A DNA stretch of 33,080 bases from Chthoniobacterales bacterium (GTDB taxonomy: Bacteria > Verrucomicrobiota > Verrucomicrobiia > Chthoniobacterales > UBA10450): positions 1 through 33,080 of the forward strand of contig JACDHZ010000009.1 in NCBI GenBank assembly GCA_013820755.1, given 5' to 3'. Below, one piece after another: positions 18,541 through 29,235 of the stretch. A program made the translations under genes and the position numbers. The notes below the pieces were generated by a model. It worked only from the letters and a program-made list of their open reading frames with translations, had not been told where the DNA came from and made no database searches. Each line of letters begins with the position of its first letter. Positions within the stretch are counted from its first letter, which is position 1.

Positions 18541-18579
18541 AAAGAAAAACCGCTGCCAAGAATAATCCTTGGCAGCGGT
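18541..18579 (-). terminator. Rho-independent terminator for ahcY
   Basis: 12-bp perfect stem ACCGCTGCCAAG/CTTGGCAGCGGT; on the minus strand it is followed by TTTTTCTTT. Confidence 0.93.
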
Positions 18580-18607
18580 GTTCGATGCTCGGTAATCGAG
18601 AGGGGAA

Positions 18608-20041
18608 TTAGTAGCGGTAGTGCTCGGACTTGTAGGGTCCGTCGACGGGTACGCCGAGATACTCGGACTGCTTCTTGGTGAGAGTCGTGAGCTTCACGCC
18701 GATCTTCTCGAGGTGCAGACGCGCGACTTCTTCGTCGAGCTTCTTCGGCAGGATGTAAACGCCAGGCTTATACTTGTCCTTGCCGGACCAAAGGTCGAGC
18801 TGCGCGAGGACCTGGTTGCTGAACGAGTTCGACATCACGAATGAAGGATGGCCTGTGGCGCAACCAAGATTCACGAGACGGCCTTCGGCGAGCATGAAGA
18901 CCTCGTGGCCGTCTTCGAAGGTGTACTTATCGACCTGCGGTTTGATGTTCGTCCGCTTCACACCCTTGGTGGTGTTGAGAAGATCGACCTGAATCTCGTT
19001 GTCGAAGTGGCCGATGTTACAAACGACGGCCTGGTTCTTCATCTTCGACATGTGATCGAAGGTGATGATGTCGACGTTCCCCGTCGTCGTGACATAGATG
19101 TCGCCGCGGCCCAACGTGTCTTCGATGGTAGTCACTTCGTAGCCTTCCATCGCGGCCTGGAGCGCATTGATCGGATCGATCTCGGTGATGATGACGCGCG
19201 CGCCCTGGCCGCGGAGTGATTGCGCGCAGCCTTTGCCGACGTCGCCGTAGCCGCAAACAACCGCGACTTTGCCGGAGATCATGACGTCGAGCGCGCGGTT
19301 CAAGCCGTCGACTAACGAGTGGCGGCAGCCATAGAGGTTGTCGAACTTGGACTTCGTCGCGGTATCGTTCACGTTGATCGCCGGGACGAGCAGCTTGCCC
19401 TTATCGAGCATCTGATAGAGGCGATGCACGCCGGTGGTTGTCTCTTCTGAGACGCCACGCCAATCCTTCACGACTCCATGCCAGCGGAAGGGATCCTGCG
19501 CTTTGATTTCGCGCAACGCGTCTTTGATGACTTCCTCTTCCGCGTTGCTCGCTTCGGTGTCGATCCAGTCGCTGCCCTCTTCGAACTCGTAGCCTTTGTG
19601 GATGAATAGCGTCACGTCGCCGCCATCATCGACGACCATCTGCGGGCCTTTGCCGCCCGGAAACGAGAGCGCCTGGTCGGTGCACCACCAATATTCCTCC
19701 AGTGACTCGCCTTTCCATGCGAACACCGGCACGCCCGCTTTCGCAATCGCGGCCGCGGCGTGGTCCTGCGTCGAGAAGATGTTGCACGAGCACCAGCGAA
19801 CATCGGCGCCAAGTTCGACCAGCGTTTCGATCAACACCGCGGTCTGAATCGTCATGTGCAGCGAGCCAGTGATGCGGACATCCTGAAGCGGCTTCGAGGC
19901 TGCGTATTTTTTGCGGATGGACATGAGCCCGGGCATTTCCTGCTCGGCGATGTCGATTTCGCGGCGGCCGAAATCGGCCAGGCTGATGTCGGCGACTTTG
20001 TAGTCGTTTGTCTCTGTTTTAGTGATGGTTTGGGTGCTCAT
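18608..20041 (-). CDS. ahcY: Adenosylhomocysteinase
   Basis: [87 protein letters not shown]-terminal [10 protein letters not shown]. Confidence 0.98.
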   Translation of the reverse strand: MSTQTITKTETNDYKVADISLADFGRREIDIAEQEMPGLMSIRKKYAASKPLQDVRITGSLHMTIQTAVLIETLVELGADVRWCSCNIFSTQDHAAAAIAKAGVPVFAWKGESLEEYWWCTDQALSFPGGKGPQMVVDDGGDVTLFIHKGYEFEEGSDWIDTEASNAEEEVIKDALREIKAQDPFRWHGVVKDWRGVSEETTTGVHRLYQMLDKGKLLVPAINVNDTATKSKFDNLYGCRHSLVDGLNRALDVMISGKVAVVCGYGDVGKGCAQSLRGQGARVIITEIDPINALQAAMEGYEVTTIEDTLGRGDIYVTTTGNVDIITFDHMSKMKNQAVVCNIGHFDNEIQVDLLNTTKGVKRTNIKPQVDKYTFEDGHEVFMLAEGRLVNLGCATGHPSFVMSNSFSNQVLAQLDLWSGKDKYKPGVYILPKKLDEEVARLHLEKIGVKLTTLTKKQSEYLGVPVDGPYKSEHYRY

Positions 20042-20466
20042 AATGTTATTTCCTGAAGGTTGTCCGCAGATTGCGCAGATTGCCGCAGATTTTCGGAGAG
20101 GGTTCGGACGGCTCGTTTAAACTCCAAACTTCGCCCGCCGAAATTGAGAAGCAGACCACGTTCGTAGCTGGTCGCTTTCAGCTCGTTGAGAAGCTGCGCG
20201 TCATCGGCGCTCGTCAGCTTTGCGATTGCTTTGGTCTCAACGAGGAAATTGTCGAAACAGACGAAATCTGCTCGATAGGCACACGTCAGGAGCTTTCCTT
20301 TGTATCGGATCGGAAGCGCGACTTCCGCTTTGTATGGAACCCCCCGTTCTTGGAACTCAAGCGCCAGAGCCGTCTGATAGACAAGCTCAAGAAAACCACC
20401 GCCAAGCTCGCGATGAACTTCCATCGCAGCTCCGATAATCGCGTGGCTCTGGGGATCCTTCTCCAT
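20038..20466 (-). CDS. GxxExxY protein (PD-(D/E)XK nuclease-like superfamily)
   Basis: [52 protein letters not shown]...[17 protein letters not shown]: GxxExxY motif and nuclease-like core. ATG at 20466 chosen over the ORF TTG at 20481. Confidence 0.88.
   Translation of the reverse strand: MEKDPQSHAIIGAAMEVHRELGGGFLELVYQTALALEFQERGVPYKAEVALPIRYKGKLLTCAYRADFVCFDNFLVETKAIAKLTSADDAQLLNELKATSYERGLLLNFGGRSLEFKRAVRTLSENLRQSAQSADNLQEITL
20064..20093. repeat. Left inverted repeat at the GxxExxY gene
   Basis: ccgcagattgcgcagattgccgcagatttt; reverse complement begins AAAATCTGCGGCAATCTGCG. Confidence 0.75.
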
Positions 20467-20467
20467 T

Positions 20468-20488
20468 AAAATCTGCGTCAATCTGCGG
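20468..20488. repeat. Right inverted repeat at the GxxExxY gene
   Basis: aaaatctgcgtcaatctgcgg, matching the reverse complement of the left repeat with one mismatch in the first 20 nt. Confidence 0.75.
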
Positions 20489-20493
20489 TCAAC

Positions 20494-21696
<1,203 letters not shown>

Positions 21697-21791
21697 GGGC
21701 AGAGAAGGAGGAAGTAGGAAGGCGGAAGTAGAAACAGGACGGCCAACATATTGACCAATCATGATGCGTAGATGTATCGTTTCCGGACTTG

Positions 21792-22727
21792 ATGGCGTCA
21801 ACTTTAAATTTCCTCCGCTTGCTCGCCGATCCGACGCGCTTGCGCCTCTTGCTGCTGCTCGAGCGCGAGGAGCTCTCAGTCGCGGAGCTGCAGGACATTT
21901 TAGGCATGGGACAGTCGCGCATTTCAAGTCATTTGGCGCAGTTGAAGCGGGCGGGAGCGGTGGCAGATCGGCGGGCGGGGAAGAATGTTTATTATGGCCT
22001 GGTGCGGAATGCGGAACCCCATCCCGCACGGGCGCAAATCACAGCGCTCATGCGCACGCTAGCCGCCGAAATTCCCGAGACACCGCACGATGAGACATCG
22101 CTCACGCTCGTCCTCAAAAGGCGCAAGGACCGGGCGCGCGAATATTTTGACGAGCTCGCGGGTAAGTTTGGCCGGAGCTACGTGCCGGGCCGTTCATGGC
22201 AGGCGCTTTCGCATACGCTTATTGCACTGCTGCCGGCGCAAAACGTGGCGGACCTTGGCGCCGGGGAGGGAACTCTTTCGCAGCTGCTGGCAAAGACCGC
22301 GAAAAGGGTCATAGCCGTCGATAATTCGCCAAAGATGGTCGAGTTCGGTTCGGCTCTGGCCGTACGGCACGGGTTTGCGAATTTGGAATACCGGCTCGGC
22401 GACATTGAAGACCCGCCGATCGCGAAAAGCTCCATCGACCTCGCAATTCTCAGCCAGGCGCTGCATCACGCGATTCACCCGGAGCGCGCAATCCAGGCTG
22501 CTTACCGCATTCTTAAGAAAGGTGGCCGGCTTGTGATCCTCGATCTGCTCACCCACCGGTTTGAGCGTGCACGCGAACTTTACGCGGATCACTGGCTTGG
22601 GTTCAGCGAGGTGCAGCTGCATCAGTTACTGGAGGGGAGCGGATTCGGCAGGATCGAGGTCACGGTCGTCTCTCGCGAGAAGGAGAGCCCGCATTTTCAG
22701 ACAGTTTTCGCCACCGGAGTGAAGTAG
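21792..22727 (+). CDS. ArsR-family regulator fused to a SAM-dependent methyltransferase domain
   Basis: N-terminal w[55 protein letters not shown]-terminal [34 protein letters not shown] methyltransferase motif. Confidence 0.92.
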   Translation: MASTLNFLRLLADPTRLRLLLLLEREELSVAELQDILGMGQSRISSHLAQLKRAGAVADRRAGKNVYYGLVRNAEPHPARAQITALMRTLAAEIPETPHDETSLTLVLKRRKDRAREYFDELAGKFGRSYVPGRSWQALSHTLIALLPAQNVADLGAGEGTLSQLLAKTAKRVIAVDNSPKMVEFGSALAVRHGFANLEYRLGDIEDPPIAKSSIDLAILSQALHHAIHPERAIQAAYRILKKGGRLVILDLLTHRFERARELYADHWLGFSEVQLHQLLEGSGFGRIEVTVVSREKESPHFQTVFATGVK

Positions 22728-23226
22728 CGACGCCGGGGGATCGGCTCAGTGCAATGCCATTTGCAAAGCCAGCTGCGAGAGCCGGCTCACTCGCCGGGCT
22801 GCTGAGCAGGGCCGTCGCGCTGAACGAGAAAAATGTTAATCGTGCTGGCTTTGCCTTCCCTTCCCTGAGCGACGACGCAAAGAGTGGACGACAGGGGCGA
22901 ATTACATCCCAGGCGACCTGGCATCAGAGCGAAATGGCGCCTTTTCTACTTCACCAATCTTGTCGAATGGCTGCTCTTTGCCGGGTCGAACGATGGCGCT
23001 TATCGAAGCGATGCGTTGTTCGTCGTCGGTTTTTATAAACACCGCGCTATAGTCTGTCTCAGCAATTGCCAGAGGACCTTGCGTGTGCCGCGAGCGGCCT
23101 CATCGCCGCCTTTCTTCTCCCCTTTGGGGTCCAAAGCCACGCCACGAACCTGGGAAAGATTTTCGTGTCGCCGCACCACGCGAATATTCGTTGTTATGCG
23201 CGCTCCCACCTGATTTGCTCTGTGCG

Positions 23227-23839
23227 ATGAAACATTTGTTAGTTGTGACATTTATAGCCGTCGGCCTGGCCCAGATTTCGGACGGTCAGACAAGCCGAGG
23301 CGAGGCGACCCGGGGAACGACACAACGGGCCGCCGCCCCCGGCACATACCGTGATTGGCATGATATCGACGAAGTTACAATTCTTCAGCCGTTCGACGCC
23401 TCCGCCTACAGTCAAATCGCCGTCGAGTCTTTCGACAGCTCAGGCGTGAAGTTGCCCGAGACGAATGACAACACCTATCGGGCCGGTGCAATCCGCGTTG
23501 CGGGCGATCAAGCCGGCGTTCATCGAAGGGTTGGAGAAGAAGGCACAACGAAAGGCGGGCGCGGCGCAATCCGGTCGCACACTGATCGTTCGAGCGAGGT
23601 TGACCACAGTTGATCCGGGCTCGCAGGCGGCACGCTATTTTGGGGGCTTTGGTGCGGGCGCGGTGAAAATTGCGATGGCGGGCGAAATAATAGACGGTGC
23701 TTCTCAGAAGACCCTGGTGCGGTTCGTCCAGGAGCGACGTTCGGCCTTTGGTGCTTTCGGAGGCGGCTACGGCGAGTTGTTCCAGAGAACTGCGCGTCAG
23801 CTTGGCGGTGACGTGGCTGGTTTGATCAGCGCTTTCTAA
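23227..23839 (+). pseudogene. DUF4410-like protein with a frameshift
   Basis: MKHLLVVTFIAVGLAQISDGQ...VKLPETNDNTY then a frame change to PVQSALRAIKPAFIEGLEKKAQ...RARLTTVDPGSQAARYFGGFGAGAVKIAMAGEIIDGASQKTLVRFVQERRSAFGAFGGGYGELFQRTARQLGGDVAGLISAF*. Confidence 0.65.
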
Positions 23840-23866
23840 CTTGACCGCTCTCCCGACACTCTACTA

Positions 23867-24712
23867 GCCCGCTCCGAGCGCCGGCAGGGTAAATGGAAGG
23901 AGTCGACTGCGCATTACAATCACGCTGTTTCGCTGAACCCGAACGACGCCGTCCTGGTGGAAAACCTCGGCCTGAATTACAACGCGACCCGCGATTACGC
24001 GGCCGCGGCGGCGATGTTCGATAACGCAATCAAGCTTGCGCCGGATGCATTTGAGATAAAAGCGGAACGCGGTTGGGTGGATGTGTATGCAGACGGAGAT
24101 TTTCGCCGATTGCACGAACTGCTCGATGCCGCTCCATACGGCGTGGATCCAAGCCCCGTCGTGGCGCTAACGCGTTTCAACGTCCACTTCTTTGAGAGAA
24201 AGTTCCCGGAGGGGTTGGCAGCACTTGCGAAAACTCCGTTCGAGAACATGCGAGGCGAAACAAGTGCTCCATTGCCGAAACCCTTTCTAGCTGCGCAGAT
24301 TTATCGCGCGATGGGAGATGCGGAAAAGGCCCAATCGTCTTACGAGCAGGCCCGCGCGATCGCAGAGCAGGCTCTTGCTGTCAGCCCCGGCGATGCGGCA
24401 CGGCATAGTCTGCTGGGATTGATCGACGCCGGGCTCGGGCGGAGCGAGGAAGCAGTGAGCGAAGGAACTCGCGCGGTGCAGATATTACCAGAATCGGTGG
24501 ATGCAATGGACGGTCCGCTGCTGACGATCGCGCTCGCGCGCATCCACACGGTCGTGACGAACCACGATCGGGCTCTAGAGTTGCTTGAACACTCACACTC
24601 GACGCCCTCCGGCATCACGACGAGTGAGTTACGGGTGGATCCTACATGGGACCCGCTCCGGCAGAATCCGCGTTTCGAGAAGCTGATCGAGCAAGCGCCG
24701 ACAACACCATAG
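23867..24712 (+). pseudogene. TPR-containing C-terminal fragment (5' truncated)
   Basis: LARSERRQGKWKESTAHYNHAVSLNPNDAVLVENLGLNYNATRDYAAAAAMFDNAIKLAPDAF...LRVDPTWDPLRQNPRFEKLIEQ; typical tail of large TPR/kinase/cyclase proteins, no N-terminal domain present. Confidence 0.6.
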
Positions 24713-24728
24713 GGGAGAATCCCTCGCC

Positions 24729-25661
24729 ATGGCGCGCGCTCGGTGGTTGCGGTTGTGTACATTGGGTGCCGATGTTGGTCTCCGCATGATGAACAGCTTT
24801 TTAGCAGACCTGCGCAGGAGAAAAATCCATGGCGTGCCGGTGACCGGGACACGTCACGCAATCTGCCGCGGCGCGGCGCGGCGTTCGCGAAACATCACGA
24901 GCGCGCTTCGCATCTCACTCGCGTCGTGGATCGTTAGCGCCGCGGCCGCACAGGCGCAGTGGACCGCCGTCTCGTCCGAATCCGATTTCTCGAGCGGTAA
25001 AGCGGTCGAGCATCGACATGTCGTCGCTAGATCTGCCTCGGGTGACGAAGCGACGCTCGATGTCGCACTGTTCTCGTGGAAACGCGTGACGTTGCGCGTG
25101 ATCGACATCCCCGCGGCAGACACCAGCATGGAAGCCGTGATGCAGAGGGAAGACGCGATCGCCGGAGTCAACGGCGGCTACTTCGATCCACAATATGCGC
25201 CGGTAGGTTTGCTGGTGAGCAGGGGACGGGTCATTGCACCTCAGCAGAAGGCTCGCCTGCTTAGCGGCGTCGTAAGCGTTGTCAATGGACGTGTACAGGT
25301 TCAACGGGCCGCGGAATTCTCAGTGAAAACGAAGCCGACAGCAGCGCGGCAATGTGGCCCTTTTCTTGTTGAAGCCGGCAAGGCGATGCCTGGGTTGAAC
25401 AATTCGAGGCGCGCGCGGCGGACATTCGTACTGACCATGTCAGGGGAGCGCGCCGCGATCGGATTTTGCTCGCATGTGACACTTGCGGAACTGGCAGCTC
25501 TCCTCGTGACGCCTCAGGTGATTGCGAGCGGCAAAGTTCAACGCGCGCTCAACCTGGATGGCGGATCGTCGAGTGGATTCTGGTTTGCGGGCGAACGGCG
25601 GCCGTTTTCCATTCCCGAGCAGAAAACGGTGCGCGACTTCCTGGCGATTGTGCCTCGATAG
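24729..25661 (+). CDS. Phosphodiester glycosidase (NAGPA/DUF2233-like) family protein
   Basis: AIAGVNGGYFDPQYAPVGLLVSRGRVI, RRTFVLTMSGERAAIGFCSHVTLAELAALL, QRALNLDGGSSSGFWF. Start uncertain. Confidence 0.82.
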   Translation: MARARWLRLCTLGADVGLRMMNSFLADLRRRKIHGVPVTGTRHAICRGAARRSRNITSALRISLASWIVSAAAAQAQWTAVSSESDFSSGKAVEHRHVVARSASGDEATLDVALFSWKRVTLRVIDIPAADTSMEAVMQREDAIAGVNGGYFDPQYAPVGLLVSRGRVIAPQQKARLLSGVVSVVNGRVQVQRAAEFSVKTKPTAARQCGPFLVEAGKAMPGLNNSRRARRTFVLTMSGERAAIGFCSHVTLAELAALLVTPQVIASGKVQRALNLDGGSSSGFWFAGERRPFSIPEQKTVRDFLAIVPR

Positions 25662-25919
25662 CGGAAAATTCGACAGCGGCCTGCGGCCGTCGGAACTGGT
25701 CGGCCGTTCAAAAAAAGAGGCCGCTTTGATTTTCATTGGTGCTGCTTACATCCCGCGAGTGAACGTGATGCGATGTAAACTGTGGTTCATCGGAGCCAAA
25801 AACCGCCGAATGGAGAATCGCCAAAAGTTTTGCTCGACTCGCAGTTGCCGCGTTGCGGATAACTCGCGAGTGAATCAATGCTGATATTGGGCCGGTTTAA
25901 CGAGCTTTCCCTCAACCCT

Positions 25920-26924
25920 ATGAAAATACTGCTAACTATCTCCGTCTGCTCCCTCACTTTTGCGCTGACTTCGTTCGGCCAGAATCCGCCGCCGCCTGGT
26001 GGCGCCGGCTCACCAGCCGTCACGGCGCCTGGTGACCCTGCTGCTGCCCCTGGCGATCCAGCTGCTCCCCCTGCGGCACAAATGCCTCCGCCACCCAACG
26101 GCATGCCACCGGGCAGCAACGCGACAGCTCCCGCCCTTGCCCCGACCGCGCCGGCCACGGCTCCCGGAGCGCCTGGCCTGTCCCCAGCGGCTGGAACGAC
26201 TCCCTCCGCCGCGTCAGGGGCGGCACCGGTGACGGCGCAGAGTATGGCGTCCGCTCCGGGAGCCCACGCCATCGAACCTACCGGCAACGCTCTGATCGAT
26301 AACTTCAAAAAAGGCGGCCCGATCATGTGGCCGATCCTCCTGGTCTCCATCACGGCGATCGCGGTGGTGTTGGAGCGTATTTTCTGGTGGCTGTTCCGCT
26401 GGATGCGCCGTGACCCCAAGCGTATCGAAAAGGTTTTCACCGCAATCGAAAACGGCGATGTGGCCGAAGCTTCCCGGCTTTCCCGCGGATCGCGGGATCC
26501 AGTGCTCCGAATGATGTGGAATGGCTTGAATCACCAGCATGCATCCCTGCAGGGGGCACTCCAGGTGGCTGCCGGTATCGAGATCAAACGCGCCGGTCGG
26601 TTCCTGGTGGTCATGGACACATTGGTGACGCTGGCTCCGTTGCTCGGTCTCCTCGGCACGATTACCGGTCTGATGAAATCGTTCAGCTTCCTCGGAAACG
26701 AAGAACTCGCTGTCCAGGCGGTCACCGGTGGTATCGCCGAAGCGCTGATCGCGACCGCCGCTGGTCTGGGTATCGCGATTTTCGCGCTGATTCCGTTTAA
26801 CTTTTTCACCTCGCGCGTGTCTAACTTAGAGTTCGAATTGCAGACTGCTGCGACGAACCTGGAAGTCATGCTCGAGGCCCGAAACCTGACGAAGCGCGAT
26901 ACCGAGGTAGCTGCAGCGGTGTAA
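25920..26924 (+). CDS. exbB: MotA/TolQ/ExbB proton channel protein with Pro/Ala-rich N-terminal extension
   Basis: Signal-like N-terminus, P/A-rich linker, GGPIMWPILLVSITAIAVVLERIFW, LVTLAPLLGLLGTITGLMKSF...GGIAEALIATAAGLGIAIFALIPFNFF. Confidence 0.92.
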   Translation: MKILLTISVCSLTFALTSFGQNPPPPGGAGSPAVTAPGDPAAAPGDPAAPPAAQMPPPPNGMPPGSNATAPALAPTAPATAPGAPGLSPAAGTTPSAASGAAPVTAQSMASAPGAHAIEPTGNALIDNFKKGGPIMWPILLVSITAIAVVLERIFWWLFRWMRRDPKRIEKVFTAIENGDVAEASRLSRGSRDPVLRMMWNGLNHQHASLQGALQVAAGIEIKRAGRFLVVMDTLVTLAPLLGLLGTITGLMKSFSFLGNEELAVQAVTGGIAEALIATAAGLGIAIFALIPFNFFTSRVSNLEFELQTAATNLEVMLEARNLTKRDTEVAAAV

Positions 26925-26944
26925 GGAGCGGAAACGGAAATCGG

Positions 26945-27382
26945 ATGGAAGTCGCCTCACCAATCCCCAAGAAGCACGCGCGGATTGAGATCATCCCGTT
27001 GATTGACATCATGTTCTTCCTGCTGGCGAGCTTCATGATGGTGAGCTTGAGCCAGACCACGATGAAAGGAATGAAGGTCGCGCTGCCGACGGGCAGCTCC
27101 GGCCAGACGCAATCGAAGAAAGATTACGTCAGCTTCTCCATCGACAAAGACGGAAAACTCTACTTCGATAAAAACCCGATGGGCTATGAGGAAGTAGCGC
27201 CTCGGCTGCGTCAGCTGTACGTTACAAATCCCGAGGCGAAGATCTTCGTTCGTGGAGACCGCGAAGCGGTGCACGGAAATGTGACTCGGTTACTCGATCA
27301 GATTAGATCGACCGGTTACAAGAAGATCTCGTTTGAAATCAAAAGCGAAGCGAGCGCGGGCATACCCGCTCCCGGAAAATAG
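26945..27382 (+). CDS. exbD: ExbD/TolR biopolymer transport protein (copy 1)
   Basis: KKHARIEIIPLIDIMFFLLASFMMVSLSQTTMKGMKVALPTGS. Confidence 0.93.
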   Translation: MEVASPIPKKHARIEIIPLIDIMFFLLASFMMVSLSQTTMKGMKVALPTGSSGQTQSKKDYVSFSIDKDGKLYFDKNPMGYEEVAPRLRQLYVTNPEAKIFVRGDREAVHGNVTRLLDQIRSTGYKKISFEIKSEASAGIPAPGK

Positions 27383-27398
27383 GAAGTCTCTTCACGTC

Positions 27399-28046
27399 AT
27401 GCAGGGTCCTCTCCTCTATCAGCCTCAGCCGCGCTGGCAAGTGGTCGCGGCGATCGGTGCAGCGTTGGCAATTCACGCTGCCGCGGTTGGTATAGCGGCT
27501 CTAAAGCCCGTCCCGCCGGAGGTTGATCTCTCCATGATCCCTGAAGCAGTTATCGAAATGACGATGGAGACCCCGACGGTGGAGCCGACTCCTCCCCCGG
27601 AGGAGCCTGAGCCCGAGCCCGAGCCCGACGCGCCGCCAGAACCCATGGATACGCCGGAGTTCGTGGAGGAAAAACCGACTCCACCGCCGAAACCGAAGAC
27701 AAACACTCCGCCGAAGCCGGTTGCGCCAATCACGCGACCTGTCACCGGAGTTCCGGGGCCGAAACCTACCGGGCCAGCGCCTACGGGAAAAGCGGCGATG
27801 GTATACAAGCCGAACATCCAATATCCGTATGAAGCGCGCCGGCAAAAGGCGACTGGCAGCGGTGTGGTGCTCGTGTCCGTAAGCCCAAGTGGCAGTGTTA
27901 CATCTGCTTCGATGGCATCGAGCACTGGAAACCCAATTTTGGACAACGCGAGCGTCACGGCATTGCGATCAGCTCGGTTCAAGCCTGGAACTGCGCCGCA
28001 GGTGAGAATCCCGATCACTTGGACGCTAACCGGCGCGAGTCTTTAA
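27399..28046 (+). CDS. tonB: TonB-like energy transducer
   Basis: Single N-terminal hydrophobic segment, PTPPPEEPEPEPEPDAPPEP proline-rich spacer, C-terminal NIQYPYEARRQKATGSGVVLVSVSPSGSVTSASMASSTGNPILDNASVTALRSARF. Confidence 0.92.
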   Translation: MQGPLLYQPQPRWQVVAAIGAALAIHAAAVGIAALKPVPPEVDLSMIPEAVIEMTMETPTVEPTPPPEEPEPEPEPDAPPEPMDTPEFVEEKPTPPPKPKTNTPPKPVAPITRPVTGVPGPKPTGPAPTGKAAMVYKPNIQYPYEARRQKATGSGVVLVSVSPSGSVTSASMASSTGNPILDNASVTALRSARFKPGTAPQVRIPITWTLTGASL

Positions 28047-28076
28047 AAACTGTCGGTTAGTTACCTGAAGTAACGT

Positions 28077-28523
28077 ATGAGAATGCGCTCCCCCATCCCG
28101 AAGAAGCACGCGCGGATCGAGATCATCCCGTTGATCGACATCATGTTCTTCCTTCTCGCGAGTTTTATGATGGTGAGCTTGAGCCAAACGCACATGAAGG
28201 GCATTGGTGTGAATCTCCCGTCAGCAGTGGCCGCGCCGCCTGACCCGAGCCAGAAGGACTTCACATCACTGCGCGTCAGCGAAGGCGGACTCACATACAT
28301 CGACAACAACCTGGTGGACGATGACCAGGTCCTGCCACGCCTGTATCAGCTGTCGCAGGGAAATCCGAATGCGAAGGTCTCAATCAGCGCAGAGCAGATG
28401 GCCGCGCATGGCGATGTGATTACATTGCTGGATCGCGTGCGTTCCGCAGGGATCACAAAGATCGGGTACCAGGTGAAAACCGCGTCCGTGCAGGGTGCTG
28501 GCGGTGCTCCGCCTCCACCATAG
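28077..28523 (+). CDS. exbD: ExbD/TolR biopolymer transport protein (copy 2)
   Basis: IPKKHARIEIIPLIDIMFFLLASFMMVSLSQTHMKGIGVNLPSAV; N-terminal region nearly identical to copy 1. Confidence 0.93.
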   Translation: MRMRSPIPKKHARIEIIPLIDIMFFLLASFMMVSLSQTHMKGIGVNLPSAVAAPPDPSQKDFTSLRVSEGGLTYIDNNLVDDDQVLPRLYQLSQGNPNAKVSISAEQMAAHGDVITLLDRVRSAGITKIGYQVKTASVQGAGGAPPPP

Positions 28524-28567
28524 AGCGCGGCGCAACTCGACGCGGCTCAAGACTTCTGGTCGACGCG

Positions 28568-29149
28568 CTAAAGGTGCTCGCGCAACGCGCCGATCGCTCG
28601 TGCGCGGTGGCTGATCCTGTTCTTCGTTTCTGCTGACAGCTCAGCAAACGACTGGTCGAACCCTTCGGGGACAAATACAGGGTCATACCCGAAACCTCCG
28701 TCGCCCTTTGGCGTGCTCATAATACTGCCGTCGACTGTACCCGCGACCGTCGCGATCGGGTTTCCGCCCTGCGCGAGCACGATGGCACAGTAGAAGCGGG
28801 CTTCGGCACCCGAAGGAGTGCCTGCGCGTCGGAGTTCCCTCAACAGTTTTGCAACGTTCTCCGCGTCAATCGCGTTTTCGCCAGCATATCGAGCCGAACG
28901 AATTCCCGGCGCACCGCCGAGGGACTCGACCTCCAGACCCGAATCATCTGCAACGACAAGTAAATCGGTCAGGCGCGACGCAGCGATTGCTTTCAACAGT
29001 GCGTTCTCCTCAAACGTCGCGCCCGTTTCTCCAACTTCGACGGTGTTAGTCAGCGAGAGGAGATCAGCGACGGTATAGTCGCCGCCAAGAATCTGCGCAA
29101 ACTCTGCTGTCTTACGCGGATTCCGCGTCGCCAGGAGGAGCTCCACCAC
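28568..29149 (-). CDS. rdgB: XTP/dITP diphosphatase (HAM1/RdgB family)
   Basis: VELLLATRNPRKTAEFAQIL, VADDSGLEVESLGGAPGIRSARYAG, GDGGFGYDPVFVPEGFDQSFAELSAETKNRISHRARA. Confidence 0.96.
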   Translation of the reverse strand: MVELLLATRNPRKTAEFAQILGGDYTVADLLSLTNTVEVGETGATFEENALLKAIAASRLTDLLVVADDSGLEVESLGGAPGIRSARYAGENAIDAENVAKLLRELRRAGTPSGAEARFYCAIVLAQGGNPIATVAGTVDGSIMSTPKGDGGFGYDPVFVPEGFDQSFAELSAETKNRISHRARAIGALREHL

Positions 29150-29235
29150 GACTGACGGTGTAACGACCGTGCATGAAATTCCAGCCGCATCCGCGACAAT
29201 CGTCTGAATCCTGTTAATTCTGTCTGTCTCCCGTC

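Noticed and set aside
21697-22029. metK N-terminal extension to 22029
   Set aside because: Overlaps the divergent ArsR gene; [20 protein letters not shown] is the normal family start.
27473-28018. 181-aa Gly/Ser-rich antisense ORF opposite tonB
   Set aside because: Gly-rich repeats are the mirror of the proline-rich TonB spacer.
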